In this document: piece by piece, positions 1-4,697 of the stretch | How positions within the stretch are numbered: position 1 is the stretch's first letter | Layout: every line of letters begins with the position of its first letter | Assembly (NCBI GenBank): GCA_003818675.1 | Contig: RPPD01000183.1 | Span: 1-5,453 of the forward strand | DNA: 5,453 nt | Direction of reading: 5' to 3' | DNA from: Spirochaetaceae bacterium | GTDB lineage: Bacteria > Spirochaetota > Spirochaetia > SZUA-6 > RPPD01 | Translations under genes and position numbers: made by a program | The notes under the pieces: model-generated | The model's input: the letters and a program-made list of their open reading frames with translations, nothing else | The model's database searches: none | Told to the model about the DNA's origin: nothing

Positions 1-2
1 AT

Positions 3-536
3 GGCATGGCCAGAATCACCTACAAGATTCCAACGCGCGGGCTTCTGGGTTTCCGCAGCGAGTTCATGACCGAAAGCCGTGGCATGGGCACCATGAATTA
101 CGTTTTCCTTGAATATGACAAGTTCGCGGGAGAGATCAAGAACCGCAAGAACGGAGTGCTTGTCTGCATGGAGGAATGCACGACGGTTCCATACGCGCTC
201 TTTTCCCTGCAAGATCGCGGCCAGCTCTTCATGGGTCCGCAGAAGCGGGTCTACGAGGGCCAGATCATAGGCGAGCACGCCCGCGACAATGACCTTGTGG
301 TAAACCCGGGCAGAACAAAGAAGCTCACCAACATCCGCGCCGCGGGCTGCGATGAAAACGTGATCCTGACGCCCTATCGCGACATGTCCCTTGAGGACTG
401 CATTGCCTTCATCAATGACGACGAGCTTGTGGAAATCACTCCCGAGGAGATCCGGTTGCGCAAGGTTGTACTGTCTGAGTCAAAGCGCAAGGGCGCCCGC
501 AATGAGGCAAAAAGAGCCGCGGCAAGCGTGGCATAA
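3..536 (+). CDS. typA: TypA/BipA ribosome-associated GTPase, C-terminal part (5' end outside window)
   Basis: This is the last ~177 codons of TypA/BipA, a translational GTPase related to EF-G and LepA that binds the ribosome; in studied bacteria it helps 50S assembly and growth under cold or stress. The GTPase domains lie upstream of the window. The visible part has the domain-V signature IPTRGLLGFRSEFM, then LQDRG and VYEGQIIGEHARDNDLVVN. These lead into the BipA-specific C-terminal domain with KKLTNIRAAGCDENV and the family ending DDELVEITPEEIRLRK. The frame is open to base 3, and the ATG at 6 falls inside the conserved domain, so it is not the start. The tail after LRK is short, basic and Ala-rich, as is usual. 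Codon use is visibly more GC-rich than everything downstream. No convincing terminator follows the stop. Confidence 0.96.
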   Translation, partial: GMARITYKIPTRGLLGFRSEFMTESRGMGTMNYVFLEYDKFAGEIKNRKNGVLVCMEECTTVPYALFSLQDRGQLFMGPQKRVYEGQIIGEHARDNDLVVNPGRTKKLTNIRAAGCDENVILTPYRDMSLEDCIAFINDDELVEITPEEIRLRKVVLSESKRKGARNEAKRAAASVA

Positions 537-569
537 CCTCAAAAGATTCTTCGATCGTACGGCAAGGAG

Positions 570-598
570 TTGTTTTTCTGTGGCGTTTGGGTTATGAT
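570..598 (+). promoter_or_regulatory. Predicted sigma70-type promoter for the first MNT-HEPN operon
   Basis: A TTGTTT -35 box (570-575) and a TATGAT -10 box (593-598) are separated by 17 bp. The predicted transcript starts near 605, about 18 nt before the ATG at 623. The -10 box fits well; the -35 matches only its TTG core. The promoter lies between the typA stop and the toxin-antitoxin pair, so the pair need not depend on typA transcription. Confidence 0.55.
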
Positions 599-622
599 AT
601 TTTGCAGGCAGGGAATCATACT

Positions 623-925
623 ATGGAAGCAGCAGTAAAAAAAATCCTCAACTTAATACTTGAAAACAAACAATTGCTGAAAGCACAGGGAGTTGAAAAA
701 ATAGGAATATTCGGCTCATATGCACGTGGAGATTTTACAAGTGACAGTGATCTTGATATTGTTGTGGTGTTCTTGAAAGGCCGTAAAACAATGAAGTCGT
801 ACATGGATGTATATGACATCATCGAGACTACTACTGGTAAAAAGGTTGATCTTCTTACGATAGAAGCTATAAGTCCGTTTATAAAACCATATATTGAAAA
901 AGAAATAGTATATGAAAAGCTTTAA
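623..925 (+). CDS. mntA: MNT-domain nucleotidyltransferase, MntA-type antitoxin (pair 1)
   Basis: A 100-aa minimal nucleotidyltransferase of the pol-beta fold. The family motif GSX10DXD is complete: G31-S32 in GSYARG, then D43 and D45 in DSDLD, and a third acidic residue, D76, in KKVDLLT. In characterised MntA/HepT systems this enzyme AMPylates the Tyr of the partner HEPN toxin and silences it; that role is assumed here from family and context. The ATG at 623 is preferred: AGGGA at 610-614 sits 8 nt upstream. A longer frame opens at a TTG at 587, but that codon lies inside the predicted promoter and has no ribosome binding site. The gene overlaps the next one by 14 nt, so the two are probably translationally coupled. 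AT-rich compared with typA. Confidence 0.9.
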   Translation: MEAAVKKILNLILENKQLLKAQGVEKIGIFGSYARGDFTSDSDLDIVVVFLKGRKTMKSYMDVYDIIETTTGKKVDLLTIEAISPFIKPYIEKEIVYEKL

Positions 926-1241
926 GGAATATGCCAGGCATATACAGGAAGAAACAGCTCTGGTTATTAACCAATGCCATGGTTTGTCATTTGCTGATTT
1001 CCTTGGTGATGAGATTTTGAAAAGAGCGGTTGTGCGCAGTCTTGAAATAATTGGCGAAGCAGTTAAAAACATTCCATTGGAGATAAAGCAAAATTATTCT
1101 GGGACTGACTGGAAGAATATAGCCCGGCTCCGCGACAGATTGATACATCATTACTTCAGCATTGATTATGAAATTGTCTGGAATATTGTGGAAAAGCATC
1201 TGCCATCGTTGAAAAGCGATATAGAAAAAATGATAGAATAG
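912..1241 (+). CDS. hepT: HEPN-domain ribonuclease toxin, HepT-type (pair 1)
   Basis: A 109-aa all-helical HEPN protein of the DUF86/HepT type. The catalytic motif RX4HXY is intact: R74, H79 and Y81 in RDRLIHHYF. It is followed by the usual FSIDYEIVWNIVEKHLPSL, which forms the last helix. An upstream helix carries AVVRSLEIIGEAVKNIP, typical of the family. Characterised relatives are RNases that act on tRNA; the motif Tyr is the residue AMPylated by MntA. The target in this organism is unknown. The start codon lies within the end of mntA (14-nt overlap). The order antitoxin then toxin is standard for this family. Length and motifs suggest a functional copy, unlike the second HEPN gene in the window. 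Confidence 0.9.
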   Translation: MKSFKEYARHIQEETALVINQCHGLSFADFLGDEILKRAVVRSLEIIGEAVKNIPLEIKQNYSGTDWKNIARLRDRLIHHYFSIDYEIVWNIVEKHLPSLKSDIEKMIE

Positions 1242-1310
1242 TACCAAAAAGCACATGGCATTATCATGCATTCCCCTGCTATCATTTTCAGCATAAAGGG
1301 AGGCAGAAGC

Positions 1311-1766
1311 ATGAAAAATACTTTATCAGCTTTTGGCATTTTTCTTTTTATTGCTGCCGCAATTGTAATGCTGTTTTCAGGATGCGAAGCGCCTGTAGAA
1401 CAACCATCCGCCATCAACTGGATAAACGTGGGCAGTTCCGGTGCCCCGGTGTTCCAGAACGGCTGGGCCAACTACAACCCAACCATGCAGGGCCTGGCAT
1501 TTGGCATTGACAGCCAGGGTTTTCTGCACATTGTTGGAAGCATTACTGATTTAAACACGGTCTCCACAACCACCCAGGCAGTATTCTCGCTGCCCGAGGA
1601 ATACCGGCCTGCCATCTCACAGTACACCGCTGTCACGGGATATTCGAGCACGCTTGCCTACATCGACATTACGGTTTCGATCCTGTCCACCGGCAATTTC
1701 ATCATTGCTTCAAGCGCAGGCCCGTACATTGTGTACGTGGGGCATTTGATAGTCAAACTGGACTGA
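1311..1766 (+). CDS. Small lipoprotein with a phage tail-fibre-like C-terminal domain
   Basis: A 151-aa predicted lipoprotein. Residues 1-24 form a type II signal peptide (Lys near the N-terminus, a hydrophobic stretch, lipobox LFSGC), with lipidation predicted at C25 and Glu at +2. After a short linker, residues 36-151 look like one beta-rich domain. FQNGWANY, GFLHIVGSI and especially VFSLPEEYRPAI resemble the C-terminal receptor-binding domain of phage tail-fibre and baseplate proteins, where an LPxxYRP motif recurs. The protein ends VYVGHLIVKLD. The ATG at 1311 has AGGGAGG at 1297-1303, 7 nt upstream; an in-frame ATG at 1266 has no ribosome binding site and would spoil the signal peptide. 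The gene follows hepT by 69 nt. A weak TTGAAA/TAGAAT pair with a long 19-bp spacer (1209-1239) could be its promoter. Function unknown; the fold relation is inferred from motifs. Confidence 0.82.
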   Translation: MKNTLSAFGIFLFIAAAIVMLFSGCEAPVEQPSAINWINVGSSGAPVFQNGWANYNPTMQGLAFGIDSQGFLHIVGSITDLNTVSTTTQAVFSLPEEYRPAISQYTAVTGYSSTLAYIDITVSILSTGNFIIASSAGPYIVYVGHLIVKLD

Positions 1767-1822
1767 CAGGTCTGTTGTAAACAAGGGCATTCAAAAACAG
1801 AACTGAAAACGCATAGACTTAA

Positions 1823-3016
1823 TCACGGCAGCATTTTCAGAAAGTTGTTGAATTCCGCGGAAACAGTACTTTCATCAAGCGGAACGGTTTTTTTGGCCAA
1901 AGAAACCAGGATGAGATTTCCGCTGACTTTGCCCGGGAATAATTCAGAAAAGCGCGACAATCCCGCCGTATCCGCCATTTTAGGCGTACCGGTCAATTTG
2001 ATTTCAACCGGCAACAGACTGTTTATGTCATTTTCTATGACAAGATCAATTTCCAGCTGGTTGTTGGTACGGAAATAAAATATTGGCGGTTGTTTCCCCT
2101 TGTGAATGAAATGCTTTATTGTTTCCTGGACAACGAAGTTCTCAAACAGTTTCCCGGCCATTGTTCCATTTGTCACATGATCAGGTGTTGTCAACCCGGC
2201 AAGATAGCAGACAAATCCGGTATCAAGAAAATATATTTTTGGCGCTTTTGTTATCCGTTTCCCGAGGTTGTTGTACCAGGGCATTAACGCATAAATAATC
2301 CTGCTTGCTTCAAGGACAGAAAGCCAGGATTTCAGGGTTGGAACAGATATGCCGAGATCGCGTCCAAAGTTGCTCAAGTTAAGCACCTCACCGCATCGTG
2401 CGGCAAGGAGCCTGAGGAACTGCTGGAATTCCCGCAGATTTCCGATGTTGTAAATCAATCGAACATCACGTTCAAGATAAGTCTGATAATATGAGCCGTA
2501 CCAGGTGTCACGGTTGATTGCATGATTTATGACAACTTCGGGATATGAGCCACGCAAACAGGCGCTTATATACTGTCTTTTTCTACCAGGCTGACTGCCT
2601 GCCTCTGGCATTTCCGTAACAGAGAAGGGCAGTAATTCCAGAATCGCAATGCGACCCGCAAGGGAATCCCCAATATTTTTCATAAGGGAAAATTGCTGTG
2701 ATCCTGTCAATACAAATCTTCCGTATTCGCCGCGGTTTTCATCAATACGGATTTTAATATACGATAGCAGTTCCGGAACATACTGAATCTCGTCGATTAT
2801 TATTTTATCTCCCATCTGTTCAAGAAACAGGTTGGGATCCGCAGCAGCCCGCTCCCGCTCAAGTGGATCATCGAATGTTATATATGAATAATCGGGTAAC
2901 AGGTTTTTTAAAAGGGTTGTTTTTCCAGATTGTCTGGGACCGGTAATCACTACAGCAGGAAAAGTGGAAATGGCATTCAGGGCCTGTTTTTCAAGATCAC
3001 GGTGAATATACTTCAT
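1823..3016 (-). CDS. AAA-family ATPase with C-terminal DUF4143 domain
   Basis: A full-length 397-aa protein of the AAA_14/DUF4143 family. The N-terminal ATPase has Walker A GPRQSGKTT (residues 26-34), Walker B KIIIDEIQ (71-78, with D75 and E76) and a sensor-like LTGSQQF (103-109). The DUF4143 part starts near LERDVRLIYNI (181-191) and includes YFLDTGFVCYLAG. Near the C-terminus, ExD in LEIDLVI (322-327) and VEIK (337-340), with FENFVVQE (291-298) before them, look like the acidic/Lys core of a PD-(D/E)XK nuclease. This is seen in many family members, but activity is unproven. These genes are common, usually single, often in variable regions; their cellular role is not established. The ATG at 3016 has no Shine-Dalgarno sequence and lies just downstream of the predicted promoter. 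Its stop is 56 nt from the lipoprotein stop on the other strand. Confidence 0.93.
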   Translation of the reverse strand: MKYIHRDLEKQALNAISTFPAVVITGPRQSGKTTLLKNLLPDYSYITFDDPLERERAAADPNLFLEQMGDKIIIDEIQYVPELLSYIKIRIDENRGEYGRFVLTGSQQFSLMKNIGDSLAGRIAILELLPFSVTEMPEAGSQPGRKRQYISACLRGSYPEVVINHAINRDTWYGSYYQTYLERDVRLIYNIGNLREFQQFLRLLAARCGEVLNLSNFGRDLGISVPTLKSWLSVLEASRIIYALMPWYNNLGKRITKAPKIYFLDTGFVCYLAGLTTPDHVTNGTMAGKLFENFVVQETIKHFIHKGKQPPIFYFRTNNQLEIDLVIENDINSLLPVEIKLTGTPKMADTAGLSRFSELFPGKVSGNLILVSLAKKTVPLDESTVSAEFNNFLKMLP

Positions 3017-3022
3017 ATTTTA

Positions 3023-3052
3023 ATTGTATGCAAAAATGGGGGAAAAGGTCAA
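3023..3052 (-). promoter_or_regulatory. Predicted promoter of the ATPase gene, giving a leaderless mRNA
   Basis: Read on the minus strand, TTGACC (3052-3047) and TACAAT (3028-3023) are separated by 18 bp. Only 6 nt lie between the -10 box and the ATG at 3016, so transcription should start at or within a base or two of the start codon. This matches the lack of a ribosome binding site. The -35 box is overlapped by the outer arm of the inverted repeat at 3049-3087. Confidence 0.6.
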
Positions 3053-3087
3053 TACATATTTAAAGTATCACTTTAAATATGTATTGA
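3049..3087. repeat. Perfect 17-bp inverted repeat, 5-nt loop; possible operator
   Basis: The arms at 3049-3065 and 3071-3087 are exact reverse complements (core CAATACATATTTAAAG / CTTTAAATATGTATTG) around the loop TATCA. It is AT-rich with no T-tract after it on either strand, so it is not a normal terminator. The left arm covers part of the predicted -35 box of the ATPase gene, which suits an operator or autoregulatory site. A decayed mobile-element end is another option. Confidence 0.85.
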
Positions 3088-3114
3088 GGCTATTAAGGCA
3101 ACGCCGTATATACA

Positions 3115-3153
3115 TTAGAACCCATGAATGAGGCGGGAAGGTAACATGCAGGT
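3115..3153 (+). repeat. 39-bp direct repeat, copy R1
   Basis: Matches 3600-3638 with a single G/A difference. Inside it GGGAAGG (3135-3141) lies 4 nt before ATG (3146), like a ribosome binding site and start codon, but the frame closes after MQVGKS. It may be the 5' relic of the gene whose 3' relic follows. It is separated from that relic by the 22-bp array. Confidence 0.9.
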
Positions 3154-3170
3154 TGGAAAAAGCTGATTTT

Positions 3171-3302
3171 TCGATTACAATCAGAGCAAGAATCGATTGT
3201 ACTTGGCGTAAATATCGATTTCACTCAAGGCAAATGTAGCTTAGACTTGCAGTAAATGTCGATTAGACCAGGGCTAAGTATCGATTACACAATGGTTTTC
3301 CA
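3171..3302 (+). repeat. Array of six degenerate 22-bp tandem repeats
   Basis: TCGATT occurs at 3171, 3193, 3215, 3259 and 3281, with TAGCTT at the expected place 3237, so the period is exactly 22 bp. Units share a longer pattern: TCGATT, two free bases, AC(T), four free bases, G, then YAARWR before the next TCGATT. The first unit reads AAT and the last loses the tail. 22 bp is not a multiple of three, so this is not coding. It is about two DNA turns, so bound protein would sit on one face. It could be a minisatellite or a multi-site operator or iteron-like array; no replication gene is nearby. Confidence 0.8.
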
Positions 3303-3327
3303 TACGCGAGAAAAATGGTTTCTGTAA

Positions 3328-3357
3328 GCGATAAAATCGCAAATATTCTATCGATAG
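3328..3357. repeat. Two small perfect palindromes
   Basis: GCGAT-AAA-ATCGC (3328-3340) is a 5-bp hairpin with a 3-nt loop, and CTATCGATAG (3348-3357) is a 10-bp palindrome. Both lie between the 22-bp array and relic A. The second shares TCGAT with the array units but is out of phase with them. Either could arise by chance. Confidence 0.4.
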
Positions 3358-3370
3358 TTTACTTCAGGAG

Positions 3371-3457
3371 AGAATAACTGGACGCCCTGTCAGATTTGCC
3401 ATTGTCGGGGTGAGCCTTACAGTTGCATATGTGGGGTATCTGGTGGTGAAGCTGGAT
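3371..3457 (+). pseudogene. Relic A: 3' end of a lipoprotein-like gene
   Basis: In one frame this reads RFAIVGVSLTVAYVGYLVVKLD, matching the last residues of the intact lipoprotein at 1311-1766 (FIIASSAGPYIVYVGHLIVKLD). The stop after KLD is gone, and the frame runs on through a decayed terminator to a TGA at 3524. Upstream the frame is closed at 3332 and has no start. DNA matches relic B (from 3678) closely for about 60 bases. Confidence 0.75.
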
Positions 3458-3462
3458 AAAAA

Positions 3463-3494
3463 AGCGCTGATCTGGTTGAGAAAGTGCGTTTTAT
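3463..3494 (+). other. Decayed terminator hairpin following relic A
   Basis: AGCGCTGATCTGGTTGAG followed by AAAGTGCGTTTTAT keeps the layout of the intact hairpin at 4670-4697 (AGCGCC arm, TTGTTG loop, GGCGCT arm) but the arms no longer pair well. The same decayed element recurs at 4503-4534, so these are homologous terminator remains. Confidence 0.5.
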
Positions 3495-3496
3495 AC

Positions 3497-3572
3497 TATC
3501 CTGTTTATCTTGTTAATCCTGTCTGAATTCACGTGGAAGAAATAGAATTTTGACAGGATCAACAGGATTGAC
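3497..3572. repeat. ATCCTGTT-type repeat in inverted arrangement
   Basis: TATCCTGTTTATCTTGTT continuing into AATCCTGTC (3497-3523) faces its near reverse complement, GACAGGATCAACAGGATTGAC (3552-3572 less the last base). The inner arms (GAATTC/GAATTT) extend the pairing. A related single copy lies at 4536-4553. Such ATCCTGTT-rich intergenic repeats occur in many unrelated genomes; no function is assigned. Confidence 0.7.
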
Positions 3573-3599
3573 TTAATTCCAAAAAAGCATATCTGGTCC

Positions 3600-3638
3600 T
3601 TAGAACCCATGAATGAGGCGAGAAGGTAACATGCAGGT
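3600..3638 (+). repeat. 39-bp direct repeat, copy R2
   Basis: Second copy of the repeat at 3115-3153, with A in place of G at the one differing position. Here it is followed within ~25 bases by relic B without the 22-bp array, which shows that R and the relic belong to one unit. The ATG at its end opens only MQVVKWW before a stop. Confidence 0.9.
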
Positions 3639-3662
3639 AGTAAAATGGTGGTAATTTCTTTT

Positions 3663-3755
3663 ATGACTATTACGCTTTAGAAAATAACTGTACGCCCTGC
3701 CAGATTTGCCATCAGCGGTGCGAGCCTGACAGTTGCATATGTGGGGCAACTTGCA
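3663..3755 (+). pseudogene. Relic B: 3' end of a lipoprotein-like gene, truncated
   Basis: The frame reads MTITL, stop, then KITVRPARFAISGASLTVAYVGQL, similar to DITVSIL and the C-terminus of the intact lipoprotein and to relics A and C. It breaks off after VGQL, just before the VVKLD ending, and the promoter of the second MNT-HEPN pair follows. The missing end appears to lie on the other side of that pair, at 4482-4534. Confidence 0.7.
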
Positions 3756-3791
3756 GCCCGGTGGTGTGATTTTTATTATTGCCCGTTCTGT

Positions 3792-3820
3792 TTGACAATA
3801 TAGATTCCTTGTATTAAAAT
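3792..3820 (+). promoter_or_regulatory. Strong predicted sigma70 promoter of the second MNT-HEPN operon
   Basis: A perfect TTGACA -35 (3792-3797), a 17-bp spacer and TAAAAT -10 (3815-3820). The start of transcription should fall near 3827, leaving a leader of about 14 nt with AAGGA at its very 5' end. This is the best-matching promoter in the window. Confidence 0.8.
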
Positions 3821-3840
3821 AATTTCAAGGAATGTCCGGA

Positions 3841-4140
3841 ATGTTTGATGTCAGAGATTACAGGGATCAAATAAAACAAATATGCCTCAAGTATGGTGTC
3901 AAAACCCTCGAAATATTTGGTTCCGTATTGCGTGATGATTTTTTGGATGCGAGTGATATCGACTTGTTTTATAAATTTATCGGTTCAAATGATCTCTTTG
4001 CCAGATATTATGGCTTGAAAGATGATCTGGAATCACTTTTTAAAAGAAAGGTTGATCTGATAAAAGAGGAAAACATAATCAATCCTTATATCCGAATGGC
4101 AATCAATGTTTCTCCCAGGATTATGGTATATGCAGCATGA
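3841..4140 (+). CDS. mntA: MNT-domain nucleotidyltransferase, MntA-type antitoxin (pair 2)
   Basis: A 99-aa minimal nucleotidyltransferase. GSX10DXD is complete: G27-S28 in IFGSVLRDD, D39 and D41 in ASDIDLF, and a third acidic residue, D72, in KKVDLI. The C-terminus NPYIRMAINVSPRIMVYAA is typical of antitoxins paired with DUF86 HEPN proteins. By family it should AMPylate and neutralise the HEPN partner. The start at 3841 is chosen because AAGGA (3827-3831) lies 9 nt upstream; an ATG at 3832 touches that site and would be nearly leaderless. It overlaps the next gene by 11 nt. It is clearly diverged from the first MNT gene, so this is not a recent local duplication. It looks intact and sits between two pieces of a decayed lipoprotein gene end. 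Confidence 0.9.
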   Translation: MFDVRDYRDQIKQICLKYGVKTLEIFGSVLRDDFLDASDIDLFYKFIGSNDLFARYYGLKDDLESLFKRKVDLIKEENIINPYIRMAINVSPRIMVYAA

Positions 4141-4441
4141 TTCAAAGGCATATCTTTCGGATATACAGGCTGCATCCGCAAGAATTCTTGATTTTGCCGC
4201 AAACCGTAGCATGGAAGAATTAAAGATGGATATTTTATTCAAATCAGCAGTAGAGCGACAATTTGAAATTGCCGGTGAGGCACTGAATCGGCTGGACAGG
4301 TATTTTCCAGAAATCGCCGGGGAAATTACCAATGTCAGGAAAATTGTGGATTTCAGAAACCTCCTGACCCATGGATATGATATTATTGGCCGCAGCAAAA
4401 CGATTGTCAAACTGGTCCTGCACAGTCAAGGAATTTACTGA
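4130..4441 (+). pseudogene. hepT: HEPN-domain toxin, HepT-type (pair 2), with frameshifted C-terminus
   Basis: The frame from ATG 4130 (AGGA at 4117-4120) gives 103 aa. It starts MQHDSKAYLSDI, carries AVERQFEIAGEALNRL and the catalytic motif RX4HXY (R76, H81, Y83 in FRNLLTHGYDI), all typical of DUF86 HEPN RNases. After TIV (91-93) the expected VW helix is missing and the frame ends in KLVLHSQGIY. Shifting by one base at the AAA run 4409-4411 gives NWSCTVKEFTELLEEKCP, which fits the last helix (compare IVWNIVEKHLPSL in the first HEPN gene) and runs open to a TAG at 4521-4523. So there is probably a single-base insertion, real or a sequencing error. The catalytic motif precedes the break, so some activity may remain. 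The antitoxin gene is intact. Confidence 0.75.
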
Positions 4442-4481
4442 ATTGCTTGAGGAAAAATGCCCCTGGTGTATTATGCTGGCA

Positions 4482-4534
4482 GGCGGATTGGAAAGAAAAT
4501 ATGCGCCAGCTTGGTCGAGATAGTACGTTTTATT
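4482..4534 (+). pseudogene. Fragment D: last codon region and decayed terminator of a lipoprotein-like gene
   Basis: GGCGGATTGGAAAGAAAATA and the following GCGCCAGCTTG match the end of relic C and its terminator (GCTGGATTAGGAGAAAAAG, then GCGCCAGCCTTG), with few differences. Further on, CGAGATAGTACGTTTTAT parallels the decayed terminator behind relic A. No coding part before the final codon is left here, and relic B, upstream of the MNT-HEPN pair, lacks just this end. Confidence 0.55.
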
Positions 4535-4535
4535 C

Positions 4536-4553
4536 TATCCTGTTAATCCTGTC
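4536..4553 (+). repeat. ATCCTGTT-type repeat, single copy
   Basis: TATCCTGTTAATCCTGTC repeats the sequence at 3497-3523 minus a 9-base internal segment. In both places it directly follows a decayed terminator with CGTTTTAT, so it is part of the duplicated unit. Confidence 0.7.
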
Positions 4554-4564
4554 AAAAATACCCT

Positions 4565-4659
4565 ATGACTATTACGCTTAAGAAAAACACATATTTACAA
4601 TCGGCAGTGCGAGCTTGACAGTTGCATATGTGGCACATCTTGTAGTGAAGCTGGATTAG
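4565..4659 (+). pseudogene. Relic C: 3' end of a lipoprotein-like gene with stop and terminator
   Basis: Begins with ATGACTATTACGCTT, shared with relic B, then shifts frame after a ~10-base deletion. It reads FTIGSASLTVAYVAHLVVKLD before a TAG at 4657-4659. It keeps the ancestral stop codon and is followed 11 nt later by the hairpin. The frame is closed at 4579 upstream, so no protein is expected. Confidence 0.72.
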
Positions 4660-4669
4660 GAGAAAAAGA

Positions 4670-4697
4670 AAGCGCCAGCCTTGTTGGGCTGGCGCTT
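4670..4697 (-). terminator. Rho-independent terminator of the minus-strand gene
   Basis: An 11-bp perfect GC-rich stem (AGCGCCAGCC / GGCTGGCGCT plus one A-T pair) with loop TTGTTG. On the minus strand it is followed by TTCTTTTTC, a good U-tract, and it lies 25 nt past the stop of the gene at 4723. On the plus strand it follows relic C, but no T-run comes after, so plus-strand termination would be weak. Confidence 0.85.

Larger units (their letters stand above)
3017..3840. other. Gene-free stretch made of decayed repeats
   Basis: No intact coding region with a plausible start was found in these ~820 bases on either strand. The content is repeats and relics, listed separately: an inverted repeat, two copies of a 39-bp direct repeat, a 22-bp tandem array, two relics of a lipoprotein gene 3' end, a decayed terminator, an ATCCTGTT inverted pair, and the promoter of the second MNT-HEPN pair. 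Confidence 0.8.

Noticed and set aside
6..8. ATG as the start of typA
   Set aside because: It aligns inside a conserved domain and the frame is open to the window edge.
587..622. TTG start giving a longer first MNT protein
   Set aside because: It lies inside the predicted promoter without a ribosome binding site; the ATG at 623 has AGGGA at good spacing.
1767..1822. Bidirectional terminator between the convergent lipoprotein and ATPase genes
   Set aside because: Only a weak TCTGTT/AACAGA pairing with a long loop and no T-run is visible.
3171..3302. CRISPR array
   Set aside because: The conserved parts are too short and the 22-bp period is far below repeat-plus-spacer length; no cas gene is near.
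3644..3769. Cysteine-rich small ORF (CTPCQICHQRCEPDSCICG)
   Set aside because: It has no start codon, and the pattern is lost in the homologous relics A and C, whereas the VAYVG..VVKLD frame is shared. It is a shadow of relic B.
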